From Mantis religiosa (lineage: Eukaryota; Arthropoda; Insecta; Mantodea; Mantidae), in assembly GCA_030765055.1 (NCBI GenBank), contig CM060947.1, positions 105,384,966-105,448,965 on the forward strand: a stretch of 64,000 nucleotides of DNA, in the 5' to 3' direction. The notes under the pieces are model-generated. The model was not told the DNA's origin. It ran no database searches and worked only from the letters and a program-made list of their open reading frames with translations. The position numbers and the translations under genes are program-made. Shown one piece after another: positions 47,091 through 60,309 of the stretch. Position 1 is the first letter of the stretch. Each line of letters begins with the position of its first letter.

Positions 47091-48441
47091 CAGGATGACG
47101 CACGAAATGTCTTACATTGAAAGTTTTTAGTATAACTTTTAATAACCAAAGTATGTCAATATCATTTTAACGTTAATCATCAGAATATATATGCTCAGTG
47201 AGCGTGCAGTACTTGTTCAATATGTCCACTTAGTTGACGCAGCAGCTCTTCGGGACGAACTGTGACGTTTCCGAACACTCTACGACATATGTCTTCTGTT
47301 ATCCCCTGGAAAAAGGTTATGATAGCTGCTCGTAGTTGCATTAGAGTGCGTGATTTGTTGCGGTAGACTGTTTGCTTCAAATGTCCCCATAAGAAATAAT
47401 CACAGTGATTAATATCCGGGCTGTGTGGCGGACATATTGAACCGCCCTGAAAACGTTCAGGATATCGTTGGGACATAACACGGAGCGAGAAATGTTGGTG
47501 CAGGAAATCCATCATAACGTTTGCTGTATATAGACGAGCTCCATCTTGCATAAACCATTGAGTCTCCATTGGTAACCCTGTTGCATAAAGTTGAGGAAGA
47601 AAATTGTTCTGCACCAAGTCCAAGTAGCACGCACTGTTAACTGTGCCGTTGAAAAAGATTGGTCCAATGATTCCATGGCTGGATATGGCAACCCATACAC
47701 TAACTTTTTCCCCGTAATTTTCAATCTCGTGTACAACACCAGGAGGTTCTCGTGCCCAAAATCTGATATTATGCCTATTGACGGTACCATTCAAATGAAC
47801 GTAAACCTCATCAGAATACCGTGTGTTATGAATCACGGCATCATCATTTGCAAGAGCCGAAGTCGCAAACTGTAATCGTCGTACCTTGTCATGTTCCGTC
47901 AGTTTGTGCAGCACTGTCATTTTGTATGGGAATAATTTCACGTCAGCATGAAGTATTTTTTAAAGCTAACGACGTGAGATGTCCATTTCGGCCGAAGCTC
48001 GTCTCGTGGATTTCCTGGGACTTCGTGTCAAAGCCACTCTCACACCTCGATATTCTCTGGAGTACGGATTGTGTTGACACGAGGTCGCTTTTGCTCTAAA
48101 ATATAGCCGTCAGATTCAAATTGTAAGGTTAGTCTATACACTGTATGTCTGCAGAGGGGCCCACCTCGTACGAAAATGAACACGAAAACGTCGTTGCGTC
48201 TCTCCTACGCTCTTCGTTTTCGCGTAAAACAACACAGTTTTCACTTTTTTTTCCAGCGTCAACCGGCCTTTGTCCGCCATTTTACTTAACTGAAGCGGTG
48301 GAATCACACATGTGCGATATTGACAATCTGTTGAACCATACACGTACTACGGCTAATTGTCACATAATTCCAGCGTTGCCAACTCGCAATTAACATATTT
48401 AAAACACAATTTCAATGTATGGCATTTCGTTCACCACCATG
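47091..48441 (-). mobile_element. Tc1/mariner-superfamily element with about 32-bp inverted repeats
   Basis: The left end reads CAGGATGACGCACGAAATGT and continues to CTTACATTGAAA. The right end, on the complement, reads CATGGTGGTGAACGAAATGC and continues to CATACATTGAAA. The two match at about three quarters of positions over 32 bp. The flanks are TA-rich (TATATA left, CATATATG right). Length is 1351 bp. It holds a nearly complete but broken transposase. It sits between two SINE-B copies in opposite orientation. Confidence 0.88.
47195..48280 (-). pseudogene. Tc1/mariner-superfamily transposase, mostly intact catalytic half
   Basis: The natural start is the ATG at 48280 (MADKGRLTLEKKVKTVLFYA, KSVGETQRRFRVHFRTRWAP), giving a family-length product of about 360 codons. 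The helix-turn-helix region between about 48150 and 47950 is scrambled by frameshifts and stops, though VALTRSPRKSTRRASAEM can still be read. From KLFPYKMTVLHKL onward the frame is open for about 248 codons. The first acidic site is in YSDEVYVHLNG, the second in QWFMQDGARLYTANVMM and the third in PPHSPDINHCDYFLWGHLK (Asp), with the C-terminus ending HIEQVLHAH at 47195. The open catalytic half suggests inactivation was fairly recent. Confidence 0.88.
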
Positions 48442-48467
48442 CATATATGTATGGACTATACATCTAG

Positions 48468-48945
48468 TTAGATTCTTCGGCAGTAGGTGCTTGCATTCGG
48501 AAACTTGTGTATTCGATTCCCGCGGCCAACTTTCCTGACCCATGGAGTTTTGGGAGAAGGGATTCTCCGGAGTCCTAGGCAAATGCTGGGAAGGTAATTA
48601 AATTCTCTGAATTTCCTATACTTCCATTACACCTGCATTATCATTTCAGTTCATCCTTTTTATCCAACTGGTTCTTTCAGGGTTATTGACCCTCTTCTAG
48701 AAGGGTCTCTGTCGCTGCATGATAGGGAATTTGCGTTCTGATACCTTCATACCCTGAGGGTGTAGTCCCCATCTCCAAACTAAATGGAGGCTGTGCCAGT
48801 TGAATAGACACCACCAGGAAGTTTCAATCTGGAAATGGAAGAGACCTTGCTCTCTGCTATGTATGGATCGGCCACATTCTTTCTCCTCTCGCCTCACTCT
48901 TTACTCAGGGGCACATCTCAGGGGCACAGGTACAAAGGGTCCTAT
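48468..48945 (+). mobile_element. SINE-B copy 3
   Basis: The head has a box B-like GTATTCGATTCCCGCGG, followed by CCTGACCCATGGAGTTTTGG. The body has CTGAATTTCCTATACTTCCA, CCTGCATTATCATTTCA and AGGGTCTCTGTCGCTGCATG, and the 3' region GAGACCTTGCTCTCTGCTA and CTCCTCTCGCCTCACTC. The middle GC-rich section is replaced or diverged. It ends in a short tandem duplication around CAGGGGCACA. Confidence 0.7.
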
Positions 48946-49329
48946 GGCACCACATTAACTTATAGCTTAGCGTTAACATGAAACCATTTAAGGAAACGAA
49001 GCATTACGAAGTATAGACGAAGTGAATCCAAATATCTGACAGAAGCTTTGCGTCATAAAAAGTTATTCCTTCTAGATACAAGACTTGCACCAAGTAATTC
49101 TTGCAACAATGAATCCAGGAGGTCTTCTAGACAACAATTGACTGCATATGCATAATAGCTGGATAGAAGCGAACTATGAAGTTATGCTAGTTATTGTGGT
49201 ATACAAGTGACCATTTAAGTCCATGTATCTTTTACATAGCGTCAATCTGAAGTATATGTGTGCAATCGGTAATAATCAAACTCATACATTACAGTCTGAA
49301 CATACCGTTGGCACTTTTTTGGTGACAGG

Positions 49330-49425
49330 AAACTTTCATGAGCCCAACCGTAAATCAAACCCCGGACCTCAGGCGTAGAAAGCAAATAAATACTCTCGGG
49401 CTGTGGGTCAGTCTCCCTCATTTAT
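49330..49425 (-). repeat. tRNA-like SINE head (SINE-C related?)
   Basis: On the minus strand ACTGACCCACAGCCCGAGAG and the box B-like GGGGTTTGATTTACGG are spaced as in the SINE-C head at 29032. The body downstream is too decayed to confirm the family. Confidence 0.35.
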
Positions 49426-52400
49426 TTTGATCGTCTGTTTGCAGCAGTTTTACACTGTAGCAGGTTGCAACGGTGATTTCTTATGCTCTTCTACCTTTTA
49501 ATGTAATTTAAGAGTTTTGAAGTTTTAACTGTACTCAATGTCGTGCATTTTTTTAACACGAGAAATTTTTCATTAACTAAATGACTTTGACTTTTCTTGA
49601 CATGATTAATTTCAGTATTAGGTCAGCCTTTGTTTACTGTATCTCAGTTGTGACAGCAAATACCTTTGAAATTAATTAGTTTTACCGTTTTATTATTATA
49701 ATTATTATTGTGAATTTCTATTGCATCATATTCGACGTATGTAAATGACAGGCTTTATGTGATGGACAAAAACTTACTACGGAAAAACATAGTTTTGCTC
49801 AGTTATGCTGTTTATCAAACAAAAAATACCTGTTACGTTAACCATGTAATATTTCCTTTTCGGTTAAATGTCCGAAAGCAGATCTCTATTGATATATTGC
49901 GGTATTATTGCTGCATTTCTCATGAGGCTACGCGAAAATATAATACTACTAATAATAATGCATGTATATGTAGGATATATATATATTTGTATTTATCCGC
50001 TTCTCTAATCTTATGAACCTGCAATGAAACTTTTATAAGAAGCATTTACACGTCAAAATAGCTTTTCATTAGTAGGACGAAACTAGGGAAATAGCTTTAA
50101 TGTTAAATTAGGATATGAAAGATCGTCTGACTGTCTGGCATCATATATTCATTTACAAAGAACATTTATAGATAGATGCTCCTTGCTACATACTTACTGA
50201 TCACAATTAGAAGGTATTTTGCAGTGCTAGATTGTGATGTATGAAACTTTAACCTATCCCTGATTGTACCCATTGGACCTCTATTGGAGATATATGCATT
50301 ATTAAAGGAGAATATGAAAATGCCTTGTTTTTTTATTTTTGTTTTTTGTGAGCATGGTACTGCAGATGTCCTATATGTGGTCATTAAGGCACAAGCTTTC
50401 ACAGCGCACATAAGGGAAATCCCCATTTGGGTGATTGCTGGTGCTCCAGCACCGTCAAAGCTAAGAAGAGAAAGCTGTCCCGGCTCGAGAGAATGTAGAA
50501 AAGTATTTTTGTTCTCTTTTCCCTAGGAGCAACCCCCTCCTTTAGCTACATTTTATATATAAAGCACAACAAGAAGTGTCCCTTTGTTTTTACCGTACTC
50601 CCACTATTTATAGAAAAACGCTTAAAGTTGGAAGAGGCAGATAGCTTATTGGTATATTTAGCGTGGATTTCTGCCTGGGAAGTATTCGCCCTTCAAGTTG
50701 ATGGTAGTACGTAGACACGTGGCAGGCTAGTCAATCCGCGAAGAGGAGGCTCAGGTCAGGGAGAGGGGGTCGACACCTGCTGGGAGCTGTCACGTATGCG
50801 AGAAGACGTGACGAATACTATTTTGGTTGCAAGCATTTATTCTCCAGTCATTTTATTTCACAGGTGCCATCTTCAGGGAGGGTACAGTTCATGATGTCGC
50901 TGTAGCAGTCACCATTACATCTGACTACTAACTGCTGCTCATGCAACCCCTCAAACTCATGGAGTCACGAGAGTTCACTAAAGTCACAATCTATATGTAA
51001 CGCTTAGATGTGTTTCCTAAGTACTTTACCTTTCTAGGAGTAAAAGCATATGGAAATATATGTCCATTAAACGTTATAGAGGAATAATTTGGTCTTATAA
51101 TGACTCAAAGACGGACACATGCTGATGAAAATGACTTCATTTCCCCAGCATAATCCATTTGATAACTAGACCTACATCGTAACTAAAGTGTTTACAGAAA
51201 TAAAGCAAAGCCAACTCCTTCCGCACGATTTGCCTACTCCACGTGCGGCGGATGCTCTGATGTGTCAATTCATAATGGATGGATAAGAGGAAGGAATGCA
51301 ACCGCAACCTTCATTTGTTGAATTTATCTCTGCATTTCTCTAACGTAAATTTTGCTAAGAATTCTCGAGTATAGGAAAATCTTTACATAGTTTTACCACT
51401 GCTTAACAACCGAATATCACTCTAATAGGACACATCGCAAAATTACAAATCAATATATCTCAGAAATTCTTTAAACTCTCTATGAATTGTTTCTAATGAA
51501 TTTATTGATTTCACCACTATGCATACATTTGAAGTGATTTGCTTACAGCATTTCTTGACGAATTAAACGGAATATGTGATTTATATTTTATGAGACAATT
51601 TCAGTTTTGACATCGCTATAAAATGTTCTCTAGCTCAGAAAATATTTATAGTTGTCAGGACTAACATTCTTACAGAATTATGAGTTCCATGTTGGGAAAG
51701 CTATGGAGAACTTCTAGATTAAATTTCATTGTTGTCAAGAAAGACTTTGTTGGAAAACATGTAATATAATCTCAAAACTCAGAGGCATCATTTTATGCTT
51801 CAATCCAACAACTTTTCAAATTACCAACATTTAGTAATATTGCAAGATAAAGGTATTGCTTTCCGCTTTATGTATAGTTTTGAACGCGGTTTATTAGCTG
51901 TATTCTGCTTCTCGAAGGCTATGTTTAGTATTAATCCTGTACGTTTTCAAACGTTCTTCTTGCATTTTTCATTGCATTTTCTTTATGACATTGAGAGAGT
52001 AACACTAGTTCCTGTAGAATTACTCAATAGTTGTTACCGGTTCCTCCAGATCGCAAAATTGTTTTTTCCCTTCTGCATAAAGTTGCCATAGCTATAACAT
52101 TAAGTTATGACCCGCCATTTAAGGAGTTTATATATTTAAATTGACTCCGTTAAGTATTTAGACATAGATGATAAATGATGTAAGTATAGTGAAAGAACGA
52201 TGAACGTGACAGTTTTAATAGAACTGGTATAAGAATTGTTATGATTATTTTAGTTAAAACGCTGGAAAGAAGCTTGTCAGTGACACAAATCAATAGGAAA
52301 CTTGAATATCATGCGCATATAGCAGCAAACTTTTTCTATGTAACAGATGTTTTAGTCATTTCATTAATTTTAAATTGTCTGCGTTAAACAGAAGCTACTT

Positions 52401-53095
52401 TTCAGCAGTTCTTTATGTTCATATTTGAATTTGGTACTATAAGCCACCAGGCCACATGAGGTGAAGAAACGCTGTTATAGCGATGTAGACTGCTTGGTGA
52501 ATTATAGAAAAGGAACCTTCAATGAATGATGAGATCGCAATTTGTTTACATCTGTATACTGGCAAAAGCATTTAAATTTATTTTTAGGTAAAATATTTTA
52601 CCGGTTAGAGGAAAATATTCTTAGTACAAATGCTTTTCAGATTAATGACTTTAACAGAAAAAGGACCTTATGTGGTACAGCCACTTGCTCTACACTTAAC
52701 AGTTAATTGGCCTACGCATATGTTTTCAATGTTCATTAAAAGTGAGCATTTATCTAAAAATTATTTCAAATATAGCAACAAATACAAGTAATTTAAATAT
52801 GTGGAAACAAGGATCATATATTTATTGCAAGCATGAAGGAATACATTGCGACGTCCATAAATAAATTTAAAAACCACTTGCGAAGGAATAGACTTTCAAG
52901 CAAGTTCATTTAGTGTCACGCTTTTGTATACGATATACAAAATGAAATATTTCGAAAATGAGTAACAACAGGAAAATATAACATATTAGATACAATGTGT
53001 AAATTTTCACGAGGTCTTGAAGTTGTACGTTATTATTTTGTTATAAAATTCAATGAGAATGAATAGAACTTTACAGGATATCTTCCAAACATTCA

Positions 53096-53120
53096 ATATA
53101 TATATATATATATATATATA
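53096..53120 (+). repeat. (TA)n microsatellite
   Basis: About 12 TA units. Confidence 0.9.
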
Positions 53121-53191
53121 ATGTGGGTATATTTTATTACTCATGCATCTTGCATCTTACACATTTAGAGTTTCAATCAGGAAAATTAGAG

Positions 53192-53194
<3 letters not shown>

Positions 53195-53241
<47 letters not shown>
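53195..53241 (+). repeat. Poly-T tract
   Basis: About 46 consecutive T. It may be the A tail of a minus-strand retroelement, but no recognisable body lies to its right. Confidence 0.95.
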
Positions 53242-53245
<4 letters not shown>

Positions 53246-54138
53246 ATATCTATAATAGGAGAAAGTGCATTCCTCATAACAATTGGATGTTAAAATTTTA
53301 AAATATTACCGAAATAGTCGTTTTGAGATTTTATTTTCTTAAAAATGGCTTTCATAATTTTTATGAAAATTCTATTCGAGTTATTTATATAGCAAATAAA
53401 AGGTAAATACTTGAATTTCTTGCGAATATACGCTGAATTCCTCCTCATGTTTCGTAACTTTATATAATAGATACACCGTAATAGATAAAGAGTAATACTA
53501 AAAAATTCAGAAAATTTTAATACAAGCTATATCACACAAAAATTTTGTGGCATCAGCCATTTCCAAAATATCTGCTATAACTGGTTTGAGTGTGTCAATA
53601 TTGTCAATTTTTAAAGTGTCGCTTTTCACATGTAACCATTTATACGGTTTCTCCTGTCTCCTTTTTATTACCATGAAATGTGTAATAAAGCTATTTCTGC
53701 AAAGGGTTATTTCAGTTAACATGAAGAAATTGAAAAAAAAGCGACAAAATTTGTGGAAGCTATATAAACCAAGGGTGTAGAAAAAGACGTGAAAATTAGC
53801 TGATCATTTCTTTCTGTCGGAAATGAAAACAACTAGGTATTTGGGATATTGGGATCTTCCTGAACAACTTCGCCTGGCGTGTCTGATGTTTGGAAGGTTT
53901 TCCATTTTTCGGTTTTAGCTATACTGCTTACCTCTCTCCCTTTCTATCTCTCCTCCTCTCTCTCACTCGCACACGCACTATACACTCATGGATATTTTCC
54001 TAAAGATGTATCTAATTGTTGGATCCAGTGAACTTGAGGACGACTATATTTGTTGAACTCTCGGTATCGAATTTGCTGTATGAAATTTGCTCCTTGTACC
54101 TATATGTAGAGAAAATAAGTATAATCTCTGAATGACTT

Positions 54139-54376
54139 TTGTTTTGAGTTTACGTTCTCCAACGTTAAGTCATATCGGACGATGAATGGAATGGATGAAA
54201 TGATGCTCAAATGAGTCCGGGGTCCATGGAGCTTAGAATTAACCGACATTCGTCTTTCAGGATAAGGTAAAACCCCGGAAAAACCGTATACAGGTAACTC
54301 GCCCTGACCGAGATTCGAAGTCGGGACCTCTCGAACGTGAGGCAGACATGCTACCACCACGCTACCAAGGCGGGCC
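54139..54376 (-). mobile_element. SINE-A copy 7, with 11-bp target duplication
   Basis: A full-length minus-strand copy, from TTGTTTTGAGTTTACGTTCT at the tail to GCTACCAAGGCGGGC at the head. The flanks CTGAATGACTT (54128-54138) and CTGAATAACTT (54377-54387) are an 11-bp duplication with one mismatch. Confidence 0.92.
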
Positions 54377-55089
54377 CTGAATAACTTGAATTCGGTTCTT
54401 TACGCACTGTTCATAGGTTAACAGAATATTTTGTTTACTAAACAATGCTCTTAGAACCCAAACCCCTTCCACTTGAGTTTTTTACTGCCATGCATTAAGA
54501 CACTGGTTTAGTTCCCAGAAAGCTCTAATGGCTCTTGTGATCATCCATACGAACAGCGCACTTCTCCAACGTTTCCTCTACTCAGATGGGTGAAAGTATC
54601 ATGCAAGAACAAACTCCACCGAACCATTTTATAGTGATGAATATTTAAAGAGCAAGCCGGCCCACTGCAGCTATCTCTTGTTTCCATAGCTTCGCTACCT
54701 TCCTTGTGTACCTTCTGATGAATTAGAAATGCCACCTTTGACTTCTCCATCGTCTGCACACGAGCATATGAGCTCAATTTTCATTGGGGTGTGTCTCTTA
54801 TAAGTGAAATGAAATGTCAATATCAAATTATTTTAATCTAACGCTATGCGCAGCGGAACACTTTCCTGAAATCATCCTATAAATGGAAATTTTTACGGTC
54901 AACATTTACGTAATTGCCAATTTCACACATAGCTACGTTATTTTATATGTATTACTGATGCGTAAGAATCTAAATTATTATCGAAATGCACTTTGTACAC
55001 CAGATCGTGGGACTAAGCGCTAACCTTCACATCCTAACTTACAAAACTCTATTGTTTTGGAAATTGTTTTAAGGTTAATTTTCTTTAAC

Positions 55090-55296
55090 TGGTAAGGAAA
55101 TTTTGGATGAAGAATGGAATGGTTGAAATGATGCTCGAATGAACCCGTGGTCCATAGAGCTTAGAGTTAGGTGACATTCGGCATTCAGGATAAAGGAAAA
55201 CCCCGGAAAGAAACCTTAACTAGCCGTCAGACAGAAATTTGAAATCGGACCTCTTGAATGTGAAGAAGACACGTTACCCCCACACTACAGAGGCGA
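55090..55296 (-). mobile_element. SINE-A copy 8
   Basis: Body motifs in order are GGTTGAAATGATGCTCGAAT, ATAGAGCTTAGAGTTAGGTG, AAAACCCCGGAAAGAAACCT and GGACCTCTTGAATGTGAAGA, with the head ending CACTACAGAGGCG. It is more diverged than copy 7. Confidence 0.82.
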
Positions 55297-55424
55297 TATT
55301 GCTTCCTCTACAGCTTAGCTACTTTTTGATTTTTTATTAACTCAACTGTTGAGCTCAGCGAAGTGCTATACAAACTGTAGATATGTAGCGAATACACAGA
55401 ATACACGAGGTCACGTTCCTCTTC

Positions 55425-55448
55425 AAAAACAAAAACAAAAACAAAAAC
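55425..55448 (+). repeat. (CAAAAA)n short tandem repeat
   Basis: Four units. Confidence 0.9.
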
Positions 55449-55593
55449 TGTTGTAGAGGAAACTAATCTTATCATATTCTCTAGTCACTCTTTTGAAAAT
55501 ATCCTTAAAACGCCTTTTCTGTTATCTATTTCATGTTAATAGGAGTTTGAATAAATGGATTTATTACGTTTCCTTATATGTACAACAGAAATA

Positions 55594-55785
55594 GGACTGG
55601 ACTGGACTACTCTACGGAGAGGATTTGGCACGGAGGTCCAAACTTCATCTATTGTACCTTTGCCCCCAAGTGGGTCACCCCCGAGAGGATGGATGAGTCG
55701 AGTGGAAACAGAGCGCGACCGTCTCAAGGAGCCACGGTAATGCAGAGGGCAGGGTCCCTACACTTTACCAACAGGAATAGGGGAG
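55594..55785 (-). mobile_element. SINE-B copy 4, 3' fragment
   Basis: On the minus strand GGGACCCTGCCCTCTGCATT, the ACTTGGGGGCAAAGG region and an end in AGTCCAGTCCAGTCC match the 3' third of the 46-kb copy. The head and middle are absent, consistent with 5' truncation during reverse transcription. Confidence 0.7.
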
Positions 55786-57870
55786 TACAGCATGTTTGAG
55801 CGATAGTCAAATCTTTGAAGAGTTGGTTACTCTGTGTTGACTAAGAAATTTCATTTTATTCTCTTTATATTGATAATAAATAAAATGACGAGTTCTTTCT
55901 AAAATAATAATAAGTATTTTATACTCGTAATATATATCTCAAACGCGGTAACATACCCAAACAATTTATTTGAGATAAACTGTGTGCTCCATCATCTAAA
56001 TTTTGTTGAGCAAGATCTAGTACGGTTTGCCACTTATGCAAAAGTATACAGAATGAAGGGGAGTTCCGAGGCTATTCCCAGAATTTTCAAAAGGTACATT
56101 ACGTCTGTTATGACGATATCTAAAACATATGCTGTCATCTTAATTGAAATTTTTACAGCCGTTTATGAAAGTCAAAATGTTCGAAAATGTTTCCATGTAA
56201 AGGTTGGTCTGAGGTCGGAGAACATTCTTGGAAATATTTAGAGCATGCTTGGAAGATATTGTCTCTAAATACCAAATTTGGTGTGTAACCTATTTTTCGT
56301 TTTTGGGGTAATACTTTTCAGGACACACCCACACCCATCCACCCACACACTCACACACACCTACATTTCTTTGTTTAGAAGACCTTAAAACGTGCATTTT
56401 CATAAAAATTTTGGTGTCAAATTTTGGGGTGGAATGCAATAAATTTCTCTTCATAAATTACCCGTGGTAGAGAAGGTAAAAAATGTAAACAGATTTCATT
56501 ATGAAATTTATCTTTATGGATTACTGTGATAAGTGTGCCTTAATTATGGGCATAACGTTAGTGGCTCCACTGGATGAAATCTAAATTACAATAAATATGA
56601 GATTCACCCAATATATCATATAGAAAATTGGAGTACCTTTCCAAATAGTACATCTAAAAAAACTCATGGGCTTTCTCTGCTCACTATAATTTGTATAAGA
56701 GTTTACTTACCGCATCGCCTATATGTGTTGCTATGGAGAAATTACTTACCGCACTAGTGAAGGAATGTCAACTTACGATACATAGCAACAATAACGTAAG
56801 TATGGAAAATTAGTTACCTAGTGCAGTAAATGTTATACTACCTCCATACATTGCGAGAAACAAGGAATGATAAGAGGACTTTAAAAATATAAAGTGTTGA
56901 ACAATCGAACTATTTCAAAATAGTTACCACAAGAGTGGTGTAGTTTTAAAGAAATCTACTTATTTTTTTCCCTTGCATTTATCAGTTGAAAAAGAAAGAA
57001 CACGAAATTCCTTACCATTGAAATGGACTTAATAGTTTATTTATGAGGAATTCTAGATATCCATTTTACTTTTAAAATATGGCATTTTAAGCAACACCGC
57101 GGAACCTTTGTCAGAAAATAAAGAATGTTGCAGTATATTCCATGTAAAGAATACTTTTAGGTGAGGAATTTTTGTTGTTGAAAATCTTTATTTTGAAACT
57201 TTGAAATTCGCCGAAGCTTGGTAATTAGCCAAACTTTTTATTTATCGTCTTCCCGTTTTTGAGGCGCGCTGTAGTAAAGTGGACACGTACTAAACATTTT
57301 CTTATTTGCTTTATTTGATTCATGGGCCTCAAAATACGTGAATTTTATGGCATCTTTATATCGAAATATTGGATGGAATACGACCTTCTCTGCAAACTAA
57401 GTATGCGGTTAAAGAAAGAAAACAGGGAAAGAGAGAAATAAATACAGAAAAAATAGACATGCACAAAAGTGGACGAATTCAAATCACAAAATCGTATAAA
57501 CGCCACCTTTTAAGTTTTCAAAGTAAAGATTTCTCCTTCGCCATATGATTGCTTGTTTTAAAACTATCTAAAGGATTACATCTGATTAAAACATCTGTCA
57601 GTTATTCATTGGTGAACAAAGTGCATATCCTAAATTTTTGCCCGTAGCTTTTTGGCTTTTATTTTGGGTGTGAGTCCCGTTTCGAATTTGGGTATTTATA
57701 CAGTGAGTGAGTGTGTGGTGTTTTAGGGCCCGTCGACAACAAGGTCATTTGGGCCCGGGGTATTTATACAATAAGTGTCCGTATTTATATGCATTTATAC
57801 AAGTATTTCCGCTGCGCTGAAATTTCCTCATAAGAATGCCGGCTCTTGCGGAATGCATAATTGAATGGCC
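55786..57870. other. AT-rich non-coding DNA
   Basis: No exon or known repeat is seen. An 85-codon frame at 55984-56241 is not supported by motifs. Around 57660-57800 there is short internal repetition (GGGTATTTATACA twice, two GGGCCC palindromes). Confidence 0.35.
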
Positions 57871-57879
57871 CCTACATTT

Positions 57880-58200
57880 TTGTTTTTAACTTTTTGGGCA
57901 GCACAAACGCATGGTGCGCCGTGCCTTGATTCTCGCCAAGGCGGTTCCGTCATTCCAACAATTGCTTCAGTATCATCTTTCCTTGCGTCCATTTCGCCCA
58001 CATTCTGTCATCTACGTCTCTCACTCTCATACCAGGCATCGGACTGAGCACCCATCCCGGGTTCTCTATCTGATACAAAGCTTTTGTTCCTCAATCCGAC
58101 GTTTAAAGGAATAAGGGATAGAAAAAGAAGAATCACGTAGCACCACGAGAGTGATAAAACTAAGGAAGTTGAAGAAGAAGATGAGGAAGACACGCACATG
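57880..58200 (+). repeat. Possible LINE 3' end
   Basis: A GC-richer segment has a plus-strand frame (GAPCLDSRQGGSVIPTIASV, HLRLSLSYQASD) and a purine-rich tail (GGAAGTTGAAGAAGAAGATG). The tail style resembles that of the LINE fragment at 25165 and the segment at 44440. There is no second copy here, so it is tentative. Confidence 0.3.
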
Positions 58201-58314
58201 CAACGTTTAATGCGATGATTTACTAATATGGGGATGTTTCCAGGGTTGTGGACATTCTAACAAACAGATGTTGAGTTACTGTTAAATTCTATTGATCTTG
58301 GGCTCATTTGCTCA

Positions 58315-59070
58315 GTAATAATAATGATTTATTGTCATTAAGCTTATTACAGCAATAGACAAAGTCAAAAATAGAGTACAAATTAATACAGTTATAATAC
58401 AGTGAAGATAAAAAAATCAATAAAATACTTACATTAGATATACAAATATAGAGACTTAAAATAAAATGAGGAAATAAGAATACTTCATGACATAAGCCAA
58501 AGTTTAACTACACCTGTTAAAGTATTCCTGTATTGAATAATAAGGTTTGGAAACTAACCATTCATATAATTTGCATTTAAATGTATTACCTGATAATTCA
58601 GTTAATTCTAAAGGTAATTGATTATATAGTTTAATGCCCAATACTTCAAAGCTGTTAGAGGTTTTAGTTAATCTATGATATGGTATATTGAGTTTATAAT
58701 TAAACCTAGTATTATAATTATGAATATCCTGCCTGAATAGCTGGTCGGTTAAGTTACTTTTTACATAGATGAGAGTATTATAAATATATACATTTATCAC
58801 AGACATAATTCTTAATTTTATAAATAGAGGTTTACAATGTGCAAATATATCTGAATTTGAGATGGTACGAATTATTTTTTTTTTGTAATATTAGGATAGT
58901 AGAAATATGACTGCTGCTTCCCCAGAGTAAAATGCCATATGAGATTATACTGTGGAAGAATGCAAAATAGGCTGTTCTTAAATATGAATCAGGTACATGA
59001 CTTTTCAAATTTCTGATTAAATATATAACTCTGGACAGCTTCGCTGACAGCTTCGTTATGGTCAATTCAT
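58315..59070 (-). mobile_element. Jockey/CR1-like LINE, 3' fragment
   Basis: The minus-strand frames at 59065-58832 (SAKLSRVIYLIRNLKSHVPD, AYFAFFHSIISYGILLWGSS) and 58806-58504 (HNYNTRFNYKLNIPYHRLTK, FEVLGIKLYNQLPLELTELS) are the C-terminal part of a non-LTR retrotransposon ORF2, the region after the polymerase. The sequence continues through about 180 bp of 3' UTR to an (ATT)n-like end near 58315. Only one frameshift separates the two frames. The polymerase domain itself is absent (5' truncation). Confidence 0.8.
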
Positions 59071-60309
59071 AATTTGTTTGATTTGTCTGTCAATTAATGT
59101 ACGTAAATTGTAGAAAATAATTAAAAATAGAAGTATTTACAGATATATAATATACCTGTGATTTCAATATATATTGTGTTTCTTATGCCATTTTTTTAAA
59201 TCCATAAATGGAAGTTTAATTAAAAGAGTTACACATTTTAACTCTTAAAACAGGTAAGCCGAATGAGAAAAAACATGGAGATAAATAAATCATGAGGCTT
59301 TTACGTAAATTGTTTGCATTTCTTAAAAGATTTGCTTTGCACTTGCGCTTGTCATTTTTCTAAAATTGAATTTTCTAATTCAGAAAGAATATGAAAATCC
59401 CCCCAAAAGAAACTTTCAGTGTAATATCGAAATATAATCTAAGGATAGAATATGGCTTCAACTACTTCAGGTAAGAACAAAAAGAAGTAAGAATGATATC
59501 ATCTTAGTAGAGTCCAAGATTGAAAAAAGTACCAAAAGTAATATCAGTTTTTGAATGGACTTCCAATTTTCTTTTTCGTTTAACATTTATAGTGTATTAA
59601 ACTTTTTATCGTCCTGTACATACAGAATATTACACATATTCATATGGGTTTCTAAACTGCGTTCAGGTCGTTGAGAAACGGCGGCGGGTGTGGGCGGAAA
59701 GGGGAAGGCTGTCAGTGCAGCACTCCTGTGGGAAATCCTGGAATTAATGTCTGAATACACCCAAAAGGCACTCCGTGAAAAAAAGAAACCCTGACCTAGT
59801 TTAGTATACCGTAAGAGCCGCAGACTCTGACTTCAGAATTAAGCGAAATGCAATATTGCTAATATTAGCGATCTTAATCTTTTTATGTAAATGTTGATGT
59901 TAGAAATGGTAATTTTAATAATCACAGAGCGAATTTTATTATTAGATTGTATATCGCTTGGATAAGTATCACATTTGGCCCAACATTTTGATACTAAGTG
60001 TGTACACGTGCCGGTGTAAGAACTACTTAACGCAGACAAGAGAGGTCGTATGAGTACAACTCTCCATAATTAATTAAGCTAGGCATCTTTTAAGGACTCA
60101 GGACATGGTTTACAGTGTTTTATAACAATTTGTTACACTCTAATTTTATCCGGAATTATCTTATAACAAATTTTATTAAACACCACGTATTTGAAATACC
60201 TACTGAACAGTTAAATAAAAGCGTTTGTTTAATTTTTATATGTTTCTGAAACTGTCTTCATTGTTACAATTGTAAGGATAGATAAAGAGAAATCAAACGT
60301 AATAACTTT
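59071..60309. other. AT-rich non-coding DNA, nothing recognised
   Basis: A short GC-richer stretch at 59670-59740 has no identity I can give. Confidence 0.35.

Larger units (their letters stand above)
48946..54138. other. AT-rich non-coding DNA
   Basis: A possible minus-strand tRNA-like SINE head at about 49330-49425 (CTGACCCACAGCCC, then GGGGTTTGATTTACGG) is the only structured item besides homopolymers and (TA)n runs. The frames at 50166-50526 and 51795-52091 have no recognisable motif. Confidence 0.35.

Noticed and set aside
47591..48099. Plus-strand frames over the Tc1 element
   Set aside because: They are antisense shadows of the transposase on the minus strand.
57726..57756. Pair of GGGCCC palindromes around GTCGACAACAAGGTCATTT
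   Set aside because: Too short to interpret, and no second copy in the window.
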